Assembly (NCBI GenBank): GCA_934438075.1
Contig: CAKSBF010000006.1
Coordinates: 77,555 to 141,554 of the forward strand
From: an uncultured Clostridia bacterium
GTDB taxonomy: Bacteria; Bacillota; Clostridia; UBA1381; UBA9506
Length of the DNA: 64,000 nt
Direction of reading: 5' to 3'
Position numbers and translations under genes: made by a program. The notes under the pieces are model-generated. The model saw only the letters and a list, made by a program, of their open reading frames with translations. It searched no databases and had not been told where the DNA came from. This document shows, in pieces, positions 1-8,338 of this stretch. Every line of letters begins with the position of its first letter. Positions within the stretch are counted from its first letter, which is position 1.

Positions 1-688
1 ACGTAACATGAAGGGTTTGCCTCATACGACCGGCGCCATCCAGACAACTTGCCTCATAAAGCTGCGGATCAATCGTCGTAAACGCAGAAAGATATATAAT
101 TGTCCCCCAACCCACTTCTTGCCAGATATCTGATATAACATAAATCGGAACAAAAAATTCCGGTTTTGTAAGCATATCTACGCGAGTACCGCCAAAAAAA
201 GCAATAACGTCATTGATCACACCATCTTCTGCCGTAAAATCCTTTACAATACTTGCCACAACTACCAATGAAATAAAATGAGGCAAATATGTAATTGTTT
301 GTACACATTTTTTAAAGCGCATATTTTTCATCTCATTAAGCAAAAGGGCAAGAATAATTGGAGCAGGAAAACCAAAAACCAAATTGTTTAAACTAATTAC
401 AATGGTATTTTTCAAAACTCTCCAAAAAGTATGACTTTGAAAAAAATTGTTAAAGTGTAAAAATCCAACAAAATCACTGCCCATAATACCTTTTGTCGGG
501 TCAAAATTTTTAAATGCAATAATAGCTCCATACATGGGTTTGTAACAAAACAGCGCATAAAACAGAAGGACCGGAAGTACTAATAGGTATAGACCTCTAT
601 TACGTCTTAAATCGTTTTTAATAGTATATAATGTCTCAAAGCAGCGGCCAGATTGCACGCCGCTTTGAGTCTTGTACATTGAATTCAT
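1..688 (-). CDS. Sugar ABC transporter permease, LplB/YtcP type (3' end cut by window)
   Basis: This is the N-terminal 229 codons of an inner-membrane permease for a carbohydrate ABC importer; the rest lies before base 1. The start is the ATG at 688. The translation has a first membrane helix followed by the FCYKPM motif typical of LplB-type permeases, further hydrophobic segments, and near the visible end the cytoplasmic EAA loop (EASCLDGAGRMRQ) that docks on the ATPase. It follows the binding lipoprotein at 707-2263 on the same strand by 18 bases, so the two form one operon. The ATPase is not in view; such importers commonly use a shared MsmX-type ATPase. The substrate is unknown. The first 55 or so residues resemble those of the chimeric gene at 46255-47373. 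Confidence 0.9.
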   Translation of the reverse strand, partial: MNSMYKTQSGVQSGRCFETLYTIKNDLRRNRGLYLLVLPVLLFYALFCYKPMYGAIIAFKNFDPTKGIMGSDFVGFLHFNNFFQSHTFWRVLKNTIVISLNNLVFGFPAPIILALLLNEMKNMRFKKCVQTITYLPHFISLVVVASIVKDFTAEDGVINDVIAFFGGTRVDMLTKPEFFVPIYVISDIWQEVGWGTIIYLSAFTTIDPQLYEASCLDGAGRMRQTLHVT

Positions 689-706
689 AGTATCCCCTTC
701 CAGTTA

Positions 707-2263
707 TTATCTATTATTGAACCTTTCAAGAGCTGACTGTTTAATTTCTAGCGCCCTTTGCAGCCCTAAAGATTCTATAGTTTTTACATATTCTTCAAAC
801 TTTTCGATACTCTCTACACCCATAATAAACTTAGCAATCATTTCATCTTGGTATGTAGTAATGTCTGTCGTGATTGTTGCCAATTCGCTCGTCTCATCCT
901 GGAGCACATAAACTAGCGGCATGGCATGTTCTATCGCATCAGTGTCGGGCCAGATTTTGAGGGCTTCCTTTTGTTCCGGAAGCTGTGCATACTGCTCCAT
1001 ATACCGCTTATCCTGCACAAACGGTCCGGATTCATATGCCTTAAGATATTTTGCCATAGCAGCTGTTATAGATAACCCATCGGGGTTATTCATAATCTCA
1101 TCTGTGTATGTAGGATATCCATCGACCATTTTAAAGCTTTTTCCTTCAATTCCAAAATTATTAAGAATGTGCCCTTCTTCACCATATCCATAATCAAGCA
1201 GTTTAGCCGCAGTTTCATAAGATTTGCATTTCGTCGTAATGGCAGCACCAATTCCATTGATAGGAAGTGAAACCTGCCCAAATTTTGGACGCTCTCCCTT
1301 TTTTAATGTAGGATATTTTGCCGGCACAAGCTTAAATCCATCTACTTTTCCTTTTGCAGCAGCAGAAATTCTTCCGATACCGCCACCAATCGTCAGCGGT
1401 GTAGCACCACAATTACCATTTAAAATTTTAGAATCCAGGGTTGTACTGTCGTTCGTCATAAAACTACGATCAATCAATCCCTCATTGTACCACTTATTAA
1501 ATGTTTTTAAAAATTCGAGAAAACCTGGTTCCGTACCACCAAATTTAACAACATCTCCATCAACATAAAATGATTTTGTGGCTCCATACGCACCAGAAAA
1601 AAGACCCCAATCCAATACGTTAGACAAAGTGAAACTCAGCGGTGCAGTAGCATTTTTCTTTTCTTTAAATGCTTTTAAAACGTTATACCATTCATCAATT
1701 GTTTCCGGGATATCAAGTTTTAACTCCTCAAGCCAATCCCCGCGAAGAGCAATTCCTGCGGCTGTCAGCAAAGAATCATCACCCCGAATAAACGGGTAGC
1801 AAAAATATTGTCCCGAATCGGTCTTAAGATCAGATTTATATTGAGGATTCGCCTCAAGAAAATTTTTAAGGTTGGGAGAATCTTTCTCCATAATATCGTT
1901 TAAGTTTATAATATAACCATCATTTATTGCTTTTTCAGGTCCTCCCGGGAATTCACTCCAATTACACTCGACAATATCCGGAAGTTCTTTTGATGCAATC
2001 ATTAGGTTAAATTGTTCTTTTTCTTGTGAAACAGGAGGGTGGATGTAGTTAACCCGCACACCCGTCCTTTCCATTAACGTTTTACCATATTCCGATTCCC
2101 CCAATGTAGTTGTCGTAGAGCTTAAATTTGGGTCAATTCTCACCCAGTAAGTCAGTGTCTCTTCATTGTTTGCTTTTTTCGCCTTCTTTTCACCTGTACA
2201 ACCGGATAAGATACTAACGGCAACAGTCACTGATAATAACCCGCATAACATCTTCTTCGTCAT
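707..2263 (-). CDS. Extracellular carbohydrate-binding lipoprotein (ABC transporter)
   Basis: A 518-residue solute-binding lipoprotein of the large LplA/YtcQ type. The N-terminus is a lipoprotein signal peptide with lipobox LSGC, so Cys22 would be lipidated after cleavage and the protein anchored outside the membrane. The body has the family's usual aromatic-rich binding-protein pattern, for example DSGQYFCYPFIRG. The ATG at 2263 follows an AAGGGATA ribosome binding site. The permease at 1-688 lies directly downstream. It is a clear paralogue of the lipoprotein at 47396-49009: both share an RADWL or RGDWL segment followed by a PETIDEW stretch, and both end in a similar QxALxRxNxR tail. Substrate unknown; an oligosaccharide is the usual ligand for the family. 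Confidence 0.92.
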   Translation of the reverse strand: MTKKMLCGLLSVTVAVSILSGCTGEKKAKKANNEETLTYWVRIDPNLSSTTTTLGESEYGKTLMERTGVRVNYIHPPVSQEKEQFNLMIASKELPDIVECNWSEFPGGPEKAINDGYIINLNDIMEKDSPNLKNFLEANPQYKSDLKTDSGQYFCYPFIRGDDSLLTAAGIALRGDWLEELKLDIPETIDEWYNVLKAFKEKKNATAPLSFTLSNVLDWGLFSGAYGATKSFYVDGDVVKFGGTEPGFLEFLKTFNKWYNEGLIDRSFMTNDSTTLDSKILNGNCGATPLTIGGGIGRISAAAKGKVDGFKLVPAKYPTLKKGERPKFGQVSLPINGIGAAITTKCKSYETAAKLLDYGYGEEGHILNNFGIEGKSFKMVDGYPTYTDEIMNNPDGLSITAAMAKYLKAYESGPFVQDKRYMEQYAQLPEQKEALKIWPDTDAIEHAMPLVYVLQDETSELATITTDITTYQDEMIAKFIMGVESIEKFEEYVKTIESLGLQRALEIKQSALERFNNR

Positions 2264-2873
2264 AGATATCCCTTACCTTTCTGTTTATAATAATATAATT
2301 GTTATACCGCGCTGCGAACAATTGCAACAGTATTGATTAATTTCATTTTAAAAAAAAATCCATAATAATTCAAGAGACAAAATGTCATCCCCCACAGACA
2401 AAAGTACTGTTTCAGCTGATTTTTTAATCTTAATTCTTTCCGGAAAGCTTTTTTATTTTTACCTTCTCTTTTTGTTGCGCATACGTATATCTTTCAATTA
2501 TCACTCTCGAATACAAAAGGGTAAAGAAAAGCATGAATTATAAATGAAATGCAAAAAATTAAAAAACATTATTTGAAAAAACAAAACACAATATCTTGAG
2601 CATTCAAAAAGTTAACTTTATTAACCCTTATGAAATATTCAAAAATAAATATGGCACATTTAACCTAAAGCACTTTGTAAAGTTCCACAATATAAGACTC
2701 ATATATAGAATGAGAACCACTTTTGAATATAAAGAGCTTAATATGCAAAATATTATGAAGAAACTCCTTGCCGTTATAAAGGTGACATGACGTATCTCTT
2801 GGGCGAAATTTACCCAAAATAAGTCATTGAAAACTTGGATGTTCTTGGTGTCCTTGGGGGATACTAAACAAAA
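2264..2873. other. AT-rich intergenic region without a recognised gene
   Basis: About 600 bases upstream of the minus-strand binding lipoprotein. It is strongly AT-rich and holds only short unsupported open frames, for example 2596-2790, which has no ribosome binding site and no recognisable product. It must contain the promoter of the lipoprotein operon. On the minus strand, TTGTTC and TATATT spaced by 18 bases at about 2297-2326 is a weak candidate. I see nothing else that I can name. Confidence 0.4.
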
Positions 2874-2985
2874 TATTTATTTACGCCGCGAATCCACTCG
2901 CAAAAAGGCGGCAGTGACAGTAAACAAGTAAGTCGAGTGTGCCTTAAAGGACACGCATGCGAAAGAGAAGGAGTATTAAACAAAA
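2874..2985. repeat. Diverged intergenic repeat, copy A
   Basis: This stretch and 3099-3215 share the same ordered blocks: TATTT, CGCCGCGA, TCGCA, GG-AGTGA, GAGTG-GC-TT and GCGAAAGAG-A-GAG. The spacing is similar, with different bases between the blocks. The two copies lie in the same orientation between the lipoprotein operon and tRNA-Val. No credible protein is encoded. It looks like a dispersed non-coding repeat family of this genome. Confidence 0.55.
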
Positions 2986-3058
2986 TGGACAAAAACAAGG
3001 CTCCCGCAAAACCTATAAGATTTTGTGGGATAAAGAAGTGGCAGCTGATAAAGCGTAA

Positions 3059-3080
3059 CCGTGTTTTTACAAAAACACGG
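3059..3080. repeat. Perfect inverted repeat between the two repeat copies
   Basis: A 10-bp perfect inverted repeat (CCGTGTTTTT and AAAAACACGG) with a 2-base loop, lying between the two diverged repeat copies. No T-run follows on either strand, so it is not a typical terminator. Confidence 0.5.
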
Positions 3081-3098
3081 CAATGCCAAACCACAGAG

Positions 3099-3215
3099 AT
3101 ATTTGCGCCGCGAGTATATTCGCAGGTTGGTAGTGAGCCAAAGGCGTTATGAGTGCGCTTGCAAGCGAACAGCCGATGCGAACGCAACCTTTTGCGAAAG
3201 AGGAAGAGCAAAGAA
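3099..3215. repeat. Diverged intergenic repeat, copy B
   Basis: Second copy of the element at 2874-2985, with the same order of conserved blocks. It also contains the palindrome CGCTTGCAAGCG at about 3156-3167. It ends just before the terminator of tRNA-Val. Confidence 0.55.
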
Positions 3216-3238
3216 GTGGGCAGGTTTTTTCTGCATAG

Positions 3239-3267
3239 AAAAACGGAGCAAAGCGAACTTTGCTCCG
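3239..3267 (-). terminator. Rho-independent terminator of tRNA-Val
   Basis: Perfect 10-bp stem (3244-3253 with 3258-3267) and a 4-base loop, followed on the minus strand by TTTTT. It begins 4 bases after the 3' end of the tRNA. Confidence 0.88.
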
Positions 3268-3270
3268 ACG

Positions 3271-3347
3271 TGGTAGAGACAGTAGGACTTGAACCTACGA
3301 CCTCTCGCATGTGAAGCGAGCGCTCTAACCAACTGAGCTATGCCTCC
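3271..3347 (-). tRNA. tRNA-Val (anticodon CAC)
   Basis: A 77-base cloverleaf on the minus strand with encoded CCA. Acceptor GGAGGCA pairs with TGTCTCT through two G-U pairs. The D arm is GCTC/GAGC. The anticodon stem CTCGC/GCGAG encloses loop TTCACAT, which gives anticodon CAC. The T arm is GTAGG-TTCAAGT-CCTAC. It reads the valine codon GUG. A terminator follows at once, so it is probably transcribed alone. Confidence 0.93.
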
Positions 3348-3440
3348 ATATAATTCAATCTTTATTTTTATTATATCACACTTCATAAGGCAATGCAAGA
3401 GGCAATCAACTTTTTTAGCTATCAAACGAAAACAAAAATC

Positions 3441-3487
3441 AAAAAACGGGCCTACAGCCGAAATAAAATTTCGCTGCAAGCCCGTTT
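3441..3487 (-). terminator. Rho-independent terminator of the Tfr-Hdr operon
   Basis: A long hairpin with outer stem AAACGGGC/GCCCGTTT and inner stem CGAAA/TTTCG, followed on the minus strand by a T-run. It lies directly after the last gene of the operon, which ends at 3492. Confidence 0.82.
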
Positions 3488-3491
3488 GTCT

Positions 3492-3731
3492 CTAAATTTT
3501 TCCTAAAACATTTTCCTCAAAAAAAGTATTTACCCCATCAGTACTTACCGAATGGAGCACGCCATCTGCCTCCACACATACGCCCTGCTGACACTTTCCC
3601 ATGCAAAAAGTTCCTGCAAGTTCAATTTTATCGCTCAGACCATGTGCACAAATAAGCTGCTGAAGCTGCTCCACAACTTGCCGAGACCCTTTAATATGGC
3701 AAGATGAGCCAATACAAACATTAATTTTCAT
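3492..3731 (-). CDS. [2Fe-2S] thioredoxin-like ferredoxin
   Basis: A 79-residue cytosolic protein of the thioredoxin-fold [2Fe-2S] ferredoxin family (NuoE C-terminal-like). Four cysteines fit cluster binding: CIGSSC near the N-terminus (Cys6, Cys11) and FCMGKC about 32 residues later. It is about the size of the isolated domain. It is the last gene of the long operon that carries fumarate reductase and Hdr genes, just before the operon terminator, so a role as electron carrier or accessory cluster for that redox system is likely. That role is inferred from position. The start ATG at 3731 follows GGAAAGGGA. Confidence 0.85.
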   Translation of the reverse strand: MKINVCIGSSCHIKGSRQVVEQLQQLICAHGLSDKIELAGTFCMGKCQQGVCVEADGVLHSVSTDGVNTFFEENVLGKI

Positions 3732-3749
3732 AAAAAGTCCCTTTCCGAT

Positions 3750-4073
3750 TTAAAGACTCATCGCCGCTGCATCAGCCGCTCGGTCAAGCTTTTTATTTCT
3801 GAAATATAAACTGATATCTGTTGCAATTTCGATAAAGTTCAAGACATAAAAGAAAAAGCTAAGATAGAATATAAAACCGGAGCTTCCGCCACTTACCTGA
3901 ATAATTTTCCTGATAATACCAAAGGCATAGCCTATCAGCAAAAATACCTCAAAGAAAAGGCTCTTTCCCTTTGCCGTACGCGACACGATAGATTTGTGAA
4001 TTGAAATCGGCCAGGAGAGTCCGAAGCAAAATATTGTTAAAGCTTCCAATAAATCTGTAATCATCTTATTCAA
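3750..4073 (-). CDS. Small multi-spanning membrane protein, PQ-loop/SemiSWEET-like
   Basis: A 107-residue protein with three predicted membrane helices, at about residues 7-25, 40-58 and 65-85, and a charged C-terminus. The segment SWPISIHKS followed by SRTAKGKS is like that of small PQ-loop or SemiSWEET-type proteins common in Clostridia. The transported substrate, if any, is unknown. It lies between the fumarate reductase flavoprotein and the [2Fe-2S] protein and ends 18 bases before the latter, so it is co-transcribed with the redox genes. It is the only membrane protein of the operon and is too small to be a cytochrome b-type anchor; it has no obvious haem histidine pairs. Confidence 0.6.
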   Translation of the reverse strand: MNKMITDLLEALTIFCFGLSWPISIHKSIVSRTAKGKSLFFEVFLLIGYAFGIIRKIIQVSGGSSGFIFYLSFFFYVLNFIEIATDISLYFRNKKLDRAADAAAMSL

Positions 4074-4095
4074 CCCTTTATCTTATTATTTTATG

Positions 4096-5691
4096 TTATT
4101 TTCTTCTGTAATCAGGCAACAGCTTAGGCGATACAGCCTCTGTCTCTATCCCCGCTGCCTCACGTTCTGCATCAAACTGCGCAATATGTGCAAGCGTCAG
4201 TTTGCCGACGGTAACGCCCTTGGCACAAGCTGAAGCATTTTGTCCGGCATTTCTGCCAAATACAATAATATCCAACAAAGAATTCCCCATCAAGCGATTA
4301 CGACCGTGGATTCCTCCGACCGCTTCACCTGCTACGAAAAGATTTTCTACATTAGTTGTCATGCCATTGACATCGATATCTAAACCACCATTTTGATAAT
4401 GCAAAGTAGGATACACCAAAATTGGTTCTTTACGAATATCTATGCCATAACTTCCAAACATGCGCATCATGGCAGGAATCCGTTTTTCAATTGTCCCTTC
4501 ACCGCCGATGGCCTCAATCATCGGAGTATCCAGCCAAACCGCTTCACCGCTGCCCGTTGCGACACCTTCGCCGCGGTCGGAACACTCTCGGATAATGGAT
4601 GCCGCCGCCACGTCACGGGTTTCCAGCGGATGCATAAATACTTTTCCATCACGGTTAACCAGTTTGGCACCCAAGGAGCGAACCTTTTCTGTTACGAGTG
4701 CACCAAATATCTGTTGCGGAAATGCCGCACCCGTCGGGTGATACTGAAGTGTTTCCGCATATAAAAGCTTTGCACCCACTCGATAACCCAATACCAGGCC
4801 ATCTGCCGTAGCACCATAGTGGTTGGAAGTTGGGAATCCCTGATAGTGCATACGACCTGCACCGCCCGTTGCAATAATCACCGTCTTGGCGCGCGCAACC
4901 ATCAGCTCATGCGTTTCCATATTCATTAAAACCGCACCGGCCGCCCTGCCGTTTTCATCTAAAATCAGCTCGATTGCTGAAGTAAAATCTACCACAGGAA
5001 TCTTACGGTTTAATACCTCATCACGCAGAGTACGCATGATTTCAGCGCCGGAATAGTCCTTTGCCGCATGCATACGCTTGCGGGAGGTTCCTCCGCCATG
5101 CGTGGTAATCATGGTGCCGTCCGCTTCCTTATCAAACTCCACACCCAAATCATTCAACCACTGAATCGCCTCCGGTGCATCGCAGACAAGTTTTGCCAAA
5201 AGCTCGCGTTTTGCCGCATAATGCCCACCGCCAAAGGCGTCTACAAAATGGATTGCAGGCGAATCATTTGGTTTGTCCGCTGCCTGAATACCGCCCTCCG
5301 CCATCATTGTATTGGCATCACCCATACGCAATTTCGTAACAATCATGGTTTTGGCACCGGCCTTATCCGCCTCAATCGCAGCAGAAGTACCCGCTCCGCC
5401 GCCGCCGATGATCAGCACATCTACGTCATATTTCACATCATCAAGATTTACATCAGAGGCAGAAATGCGGCTGTGTGCCTGCAGCAACTCACAAAGCTCG
5501 TGCGGCACCTCTTCCCCTTTATTCGGTCCTATCTTTAAAACAGAAAACTCACTTTTCTTATAATCCGGATGGTAAGCTTTCAGCAAATTCTCTTTTTCCT
5601 GCGCTGTCATACGTGCCGGCTCATAAGCAATGTTTGCCTCTCGCGCCGCTTCTACCTTTTTCAGCGACTCTTCAAATTCCTTTGCGTACAT
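4096..5691 (-). CDS. tfrA: Fumarate reductase flavoprotein subunit, TfrA-like
   Basis: A 531-residue soluble flavoprotein of the fumarate reductase/succinate dehydrogenase family, close in plan to thiol:fumarate reductase subunit A. The FAD dinucleotide motif GGGGAG is at residues 96-101. Further family motifs are the HGGGTSR segment, YHPTGAA, the HYQNGG segment and the GRNRLMGNSLLD block near the C-terminus, which carries catalytic and FAD-contacting residues. There is no Tat signal and no membrane segment, so it acts in the cytosol. It would reduce fumarate to succinate. The start at 5691 has a GGAGGGA site. It follows the iron-sulfur subunit by 11 bases. L-aspartate oxidase is a related alternative, but the partner TfrB-like subunit and the fumarase in the same operon argue for fumarate reductase. 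Confidence 0.87.
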   Translation of the reverse strand: MYAKEFEESLKKVEAAREANIAYEPARMTAQEKENLLKAYHPDYKKSEFSVLKIGPNKGEEVPHELCELLQAHSRISASDVNLDDVKYDVDVLIIGGGGAGTSAAIEADKAGAKTMIVTKLRMGDANTMMAEGGIQAADKPNDSPAIHFVDAFGGGHYAAKRELLAKLVCDAPEAIQWLNDLGVEFDKEADGTMITTHGGGTSRKRMHAAKDYSGAEIMRTLRDEVLNRKIPVVDFTSAIELILDENGRAAGAVLMNMETHELMVARAKTVIIATGGAGRMHYQGFPTSNHYGATADGLVLGYRVGAKLLYAETLQYHPTGAAFPQQIFGALVTEKVRSLGAKLVNRDGKVFMHPLETRDVAAASIIRECSDRGEGVATGSGEAVWLDTPMIEAIGGEGTIEKRIPAMMRMFGSYGIDIRKEPILVYPTLHYQNGGLDIDVNGMTTNVENLFVAGEAVGGIHGRNRLMGNSLLDIIVFGRNAGQNASACAKGVTVGKLTLAHIAQFDAEREAAGIETEAVSPKLLPDYRRK

Positions 5692-5702
5692 GTTATCCCT
5701 CC

Positions 5703-6377
5703 TTACTTCTCAATTTCCCGGTTGTTATAAAGCTCTTTCAATTCCTCAATCGGTTTGCCCATCAGACCTTCAATCAGCTCTGTGAAAGTGCCGTCTTTAA
5801 TTTCCTGTACACGGTTTGCCAAATGCTCCGACTTCGGCGCCAAATATTTTCCGTTCAGCCTTCTCGCAAGCATTGCAACCTGCGGATGAGAAATACCGGC
5901 AGGACAGCGCGAGGAGCAAACGCCGCACATTACGCAGTCAAAGGATTCTTCCGCACACTTCTCAAACTCGCCGCGCTGCGCATAAGCAATATACTGCATT
6001 ACATTTAAACTCTGCGTACAGCTTTTCGTACAGGCATTGCAACCAACGCAGGCGTAAATTTCAGGATAAAGCTGCATCATAATCTGTTCGGTTGGCTTCA
6101 CCGTCTCAATATCATAAACCTGCTTCACAAGAGGAAAAAACGGAAGCGTTGCGACATACATATCATTTTCAACCTTTGTCTGGCAAGCAAGACAAGTTTT
6201 CAGCTCTCTGTCACCTTTAATGCGGTAAATGGTCGCACATGCGCCGCAAAAACCATTACGGCAGCCACAGCCGCGAACCAGTTGATAACCCGCATATTCC
6301 ATAGCGCGCATAATCGTCAGATTATCGGGAACACTGTACTGCTTGCCGAACAGGTAAACATTAACCATATTTTCCAT
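5703..6377 (-). CDS. tfrB: Fumarate reductase iron-sulfur subunit, short TfrB-like
   Basis: A 224-residue electron-transfer subunit. The N-terminal plant-type [2Fe-2S] domain has cysteines at about 39, 44, 47 and 62. Two [4Fe-4S] motifs follow: CVGCNACTKSC near residue 107 and CVMCGVCSSRC near 145. I chose the ATG at 6377 because the AAGGAG site is 9 bases upstream; the ATG at 6383 is too close. Archaeal TfrB is about twice as long and carries a C-terminal HdrB-like CCG domain. That domain is absent here, but a separate HdrB is encoded at 12130-12936 in the same operon. The subunit would pass electrons to the flavoprotein at 4096-5691. Confidence 0.85.
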   Translation of the reverse strand: MENMVNVYLFGKQYSVPDNLTIMRAMEYAGYQLVRGCGCRNGFCGACATIYRIKGDRELKTCLACQTKVENDMYVATLPFFPLVKQVYDIETVKPTEQIMMQLYPEIYACVGCNACTKSCTQSLNVMQYIAYAQRGEFEKCAEESFDCVMCGVCSSRCPAGISHPQVAMLARRLNGKYLAPKSEHLANRVQEIKDGTFTELIEGLMGKPIEELKELYNNREIEK

Positions 6378-6486
6378 ATTCATATTCTCCTTATAACAAG
6401 ATTTCATCGAAAACTTCTGCGCAGCAAAAGTCTCCTGTCAATAGCATTTCAACCTCACACCAAAAGGGGATATCTCAGCAAGGTTA

Positions 6487-7320
6487 TTAATATTCATCAG
6501 GAAGCTCATCAATCTCATCACAGCGGAACACAGGACCGTCTTTGCAGACATATTTAGAACCGATATTGCACCGGCCGCATTTTCCGATTCCGCACTTCAT
6601 GCGAAGCTCCATTGTTGTATATACCTGTGTTTTATCAAACCCAAGCTCTATCAAGCCTGCAAGCGTAAACTTGATCATAATCGGCGGACCGCAAAGAATA
6701 GCAATCTTATCAGTTGAAAAACCAAGTTCCTTCACGTAGTTGGGAACAAATCCCACGTGGCCATCCCATTCCGGCTGCTCGCGGTCAATTGTCAGATAAA
6801 CGTTAACCCCCGCATCCTTTGACCACTCCTCAATAATTTCCCGATAATCCACCAAATCCTGCATACTGCGTGAGCCATACACAATATCAATTTTTCCGTA
6901 GCGGTCGCGATAGTGGCGGCAGTAATTAATCACCGACCGAAGCGGTGCAAGACCGATACCCCCGGCAATAAACAACATATCATGACCTGCAAACTCCGTA
7001 TCCACCGGAAAGGCATTGCCATAAGGTCCGCGAATAGTAATCTGCTGACCGACCTCCATAGAATGAAGCCATTCGGTCACACAACCGCATTTTTTAATCG
7101 AAAACTCCATAAATTCTGTATTGGTCGGAGAGGAGGTAATGGAAAACATTGCCTCGCCAACACCCGGTATGGAAAGCATGGCACACTGCCCCGGCTTATG
7201 CTCAAACGCTTTTTTACCGTCCGGCGTTACCACGCGGAACGTTTTGACATCCGGTGTATCAATGCGAATGTCGGTAACCACACCCACAACAGGTATCAAC
7301 GGTTCTTTCATATCAACCAT
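6487..7320 (-). CDS. FAD/NAD(P)-binding oxidoreductase, FlxA/HydG-like
   Basis: A 277-residue protein of the ferredoxin-NADP reductase superfamily. Order of parts: FAD-binding barrel (residues 10-100), NAD(P)-binding fold starting at the glycine-rich FIAGGIGLAPLRS, and a C-terminal [2Fe-2S] motif CGIGKCGRC with a fourth cysteine a few residues on. Such subunits are found in sulfhydrogenases, dihydroorotate dehydrogenase (PyrK) and FlxABCD. In FlxABCD-HdrABC this subunit takes electrons from NADH. Start ATG 7320 has GGAGGG 8 bases upstream; the in-frame GTG at 7326 is less likely. It overlaps the end of the upstream gene, a sign of translational coupling. Confidence 0.84.
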   Translation of the reverse strand: MVDMKEPLIPVVGVVTDIRIDTPDVKTFRVVTPDGKKAFEHKPGQCAMLSIPGVGEAMFSITSSPTNTEFMEFSIKKCGCVTEWLHSMEVGQQITIRGPYGNAFPVDTEFAGHDMLFIAGGIGLAPLRSVINYCRHYRDRYGKIDIVYGSRSMQDLVDYREIIEEWSKDAGVNVYLTIDREQPEWDGHVGFVPNYVKELGFSTDKIAILCGPPIMIKFTLAGLIELGFDKTQVYTTMELRMKCGIGKCGRCNIGSKYVCKDGPVFRCDEIDELPDEY

Positions 7321-8338
7321 TTTCACACCCTCCTAACTTTTTCATAACCTTTACGATATTCATCTGAATCGGGCATTTTGCCATGCAGCGGCCGCAGCCG
7401 ACACAGGAAAACAGTCCGTCGTTATTGGTAGGATAATACACCAGCTTGTGCATAAAACGCTGACGAAAGCGTTCCATTTGCGTTAAGCGTGGCTGCCCTG
7501 CAGACATTTTTGTGAATTCGGAATACATACAGGAATCCCAGCAGCGAAAACGTTTCACTCCGTGTCCTGTATTAAAATCCTTAATATCATAACACTGACA
7601 AGTCGGGCAGATAAATGTGCAGGTTCCGCATCCTAAACAAGACTCGGAAAGTTCTTTCCATTCCGGTGCATCAAAAAATTCTGAGGTCTTTCCATCTCCA
7701 AAAGCGTCCGCCGAAAGATTTGATAACGGAAGCTTTTTCAAGCGCTGTGCAATCAGCTTCTGCTGTGCTTCAGCCGCCGCACTGTTCGCCTCTTCCGTTA
7801 CATCTGTCAGGCTCTCCAATAGTTTTGCACCCTTATCCGTTTTTGCCTCCATATAAAGCGCATCTTCTGTCTGCAAACAGACAACATCACCCTCAGGACT
7901 CGATGCGTCTATGCCAAAGGTACCGCAAAAACAAGTCTCCACAGGCTTATTGCAGGCAAGAGACATAACAACCCCATGCTCTCTTCGGTTTTTATAATAG
8001 CTATCCACAGGTTCTGCCAAGAACACACGGTCCAGTATCTCAAAGCTTTTCACGTCACAGGCACGAACGCCAAATAAAACAAAGTTCTCACATTCCTTGC
8101 GTGTATCAATAATCTCAATATTTTTTCCTTCCATCTGAAAATCCATCAAATTTTCCGTCTGGGGGAAGAAGAAATCCTTTGCACTTCTTACTGTATTCAG
8201 ATTTTTAGAAAGCGTTTTTCCGCTTTCCCACTTTTCAAATTTTGCACCCGCTGCCGTATCTATCGGCAAGTACAGTGTGCTTGCAACAGAAATGGCTGCA
8301 AACAATTTATCAAGCTCATTAAGCGAAATCTTACGCAT
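7313..8338 (-). CDS. [4Fe-4S] dicluster protein, FlxB-like (hydrogenase beta/AsrA-like)
   Basis: A 341-residue iron-sulfur protein. The N-terminal two thirds match the 4Fe-4S dicluster family that includes anaerobic sulfite reductase subunit A and hydrogenase beta subunits (segment VLFGVRACDVKSFEIL, then a cysteine cluster around CFCGTFG). The C-terminal part has two ferredoxin-type motifs, CLGCGTCTFICPTCQC and CVGCGRCMAKCP. I start it at ATG 8338, which has a GAGGTGA site and overlaps the upstream gene by 8 bases. Together with 6487-7320, 8331-9323 and 9311-9745 it forms a full FlxABCD-like set. Which of the two dicluster proteins corresponds to FlxB and which to FlxC is my guess. Confidence 0.78.
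   Translation of the reverse strand: MRKISLNELDKLFAAISVASTLYLPIDTAAGAKFEKWESGKTLSKNLNTVRSAKDFFFPQTENLMDFQMEGKNIEIIDTRKECENFVLFGVRACDVKSFEILDRVFLAEPVDSYYKNRREHGVVMSLACNKPVETCFCGTFGIDASSPEGDVVCLQTEDALYMEAKTDKGAKLLESLTDVTEEANSAAAEAQQKLIAQRLKKLPLSNLSADAFGDGKTSEFFDAPEWKELSESCLGCGTCTFICPTCQCYDIKDFNTGHGVKRFRCWDSCMYSEFTKMSAGQPRLTQMERFRQRFMHKLVYYPTNNDGLFSCVGCGRCMAKCPIQMNIVKVMKKLGGCENG

Noticed and set aside
2864..3479. Several open frames of 70-150 codons around tRNA-Val, on both strands
   Set aside because: They run through the tRNA gene and the repeat elements; strings such as IAQLVRALASHARG are translated tRNA sequence. None has a ribosome binding site that fits.
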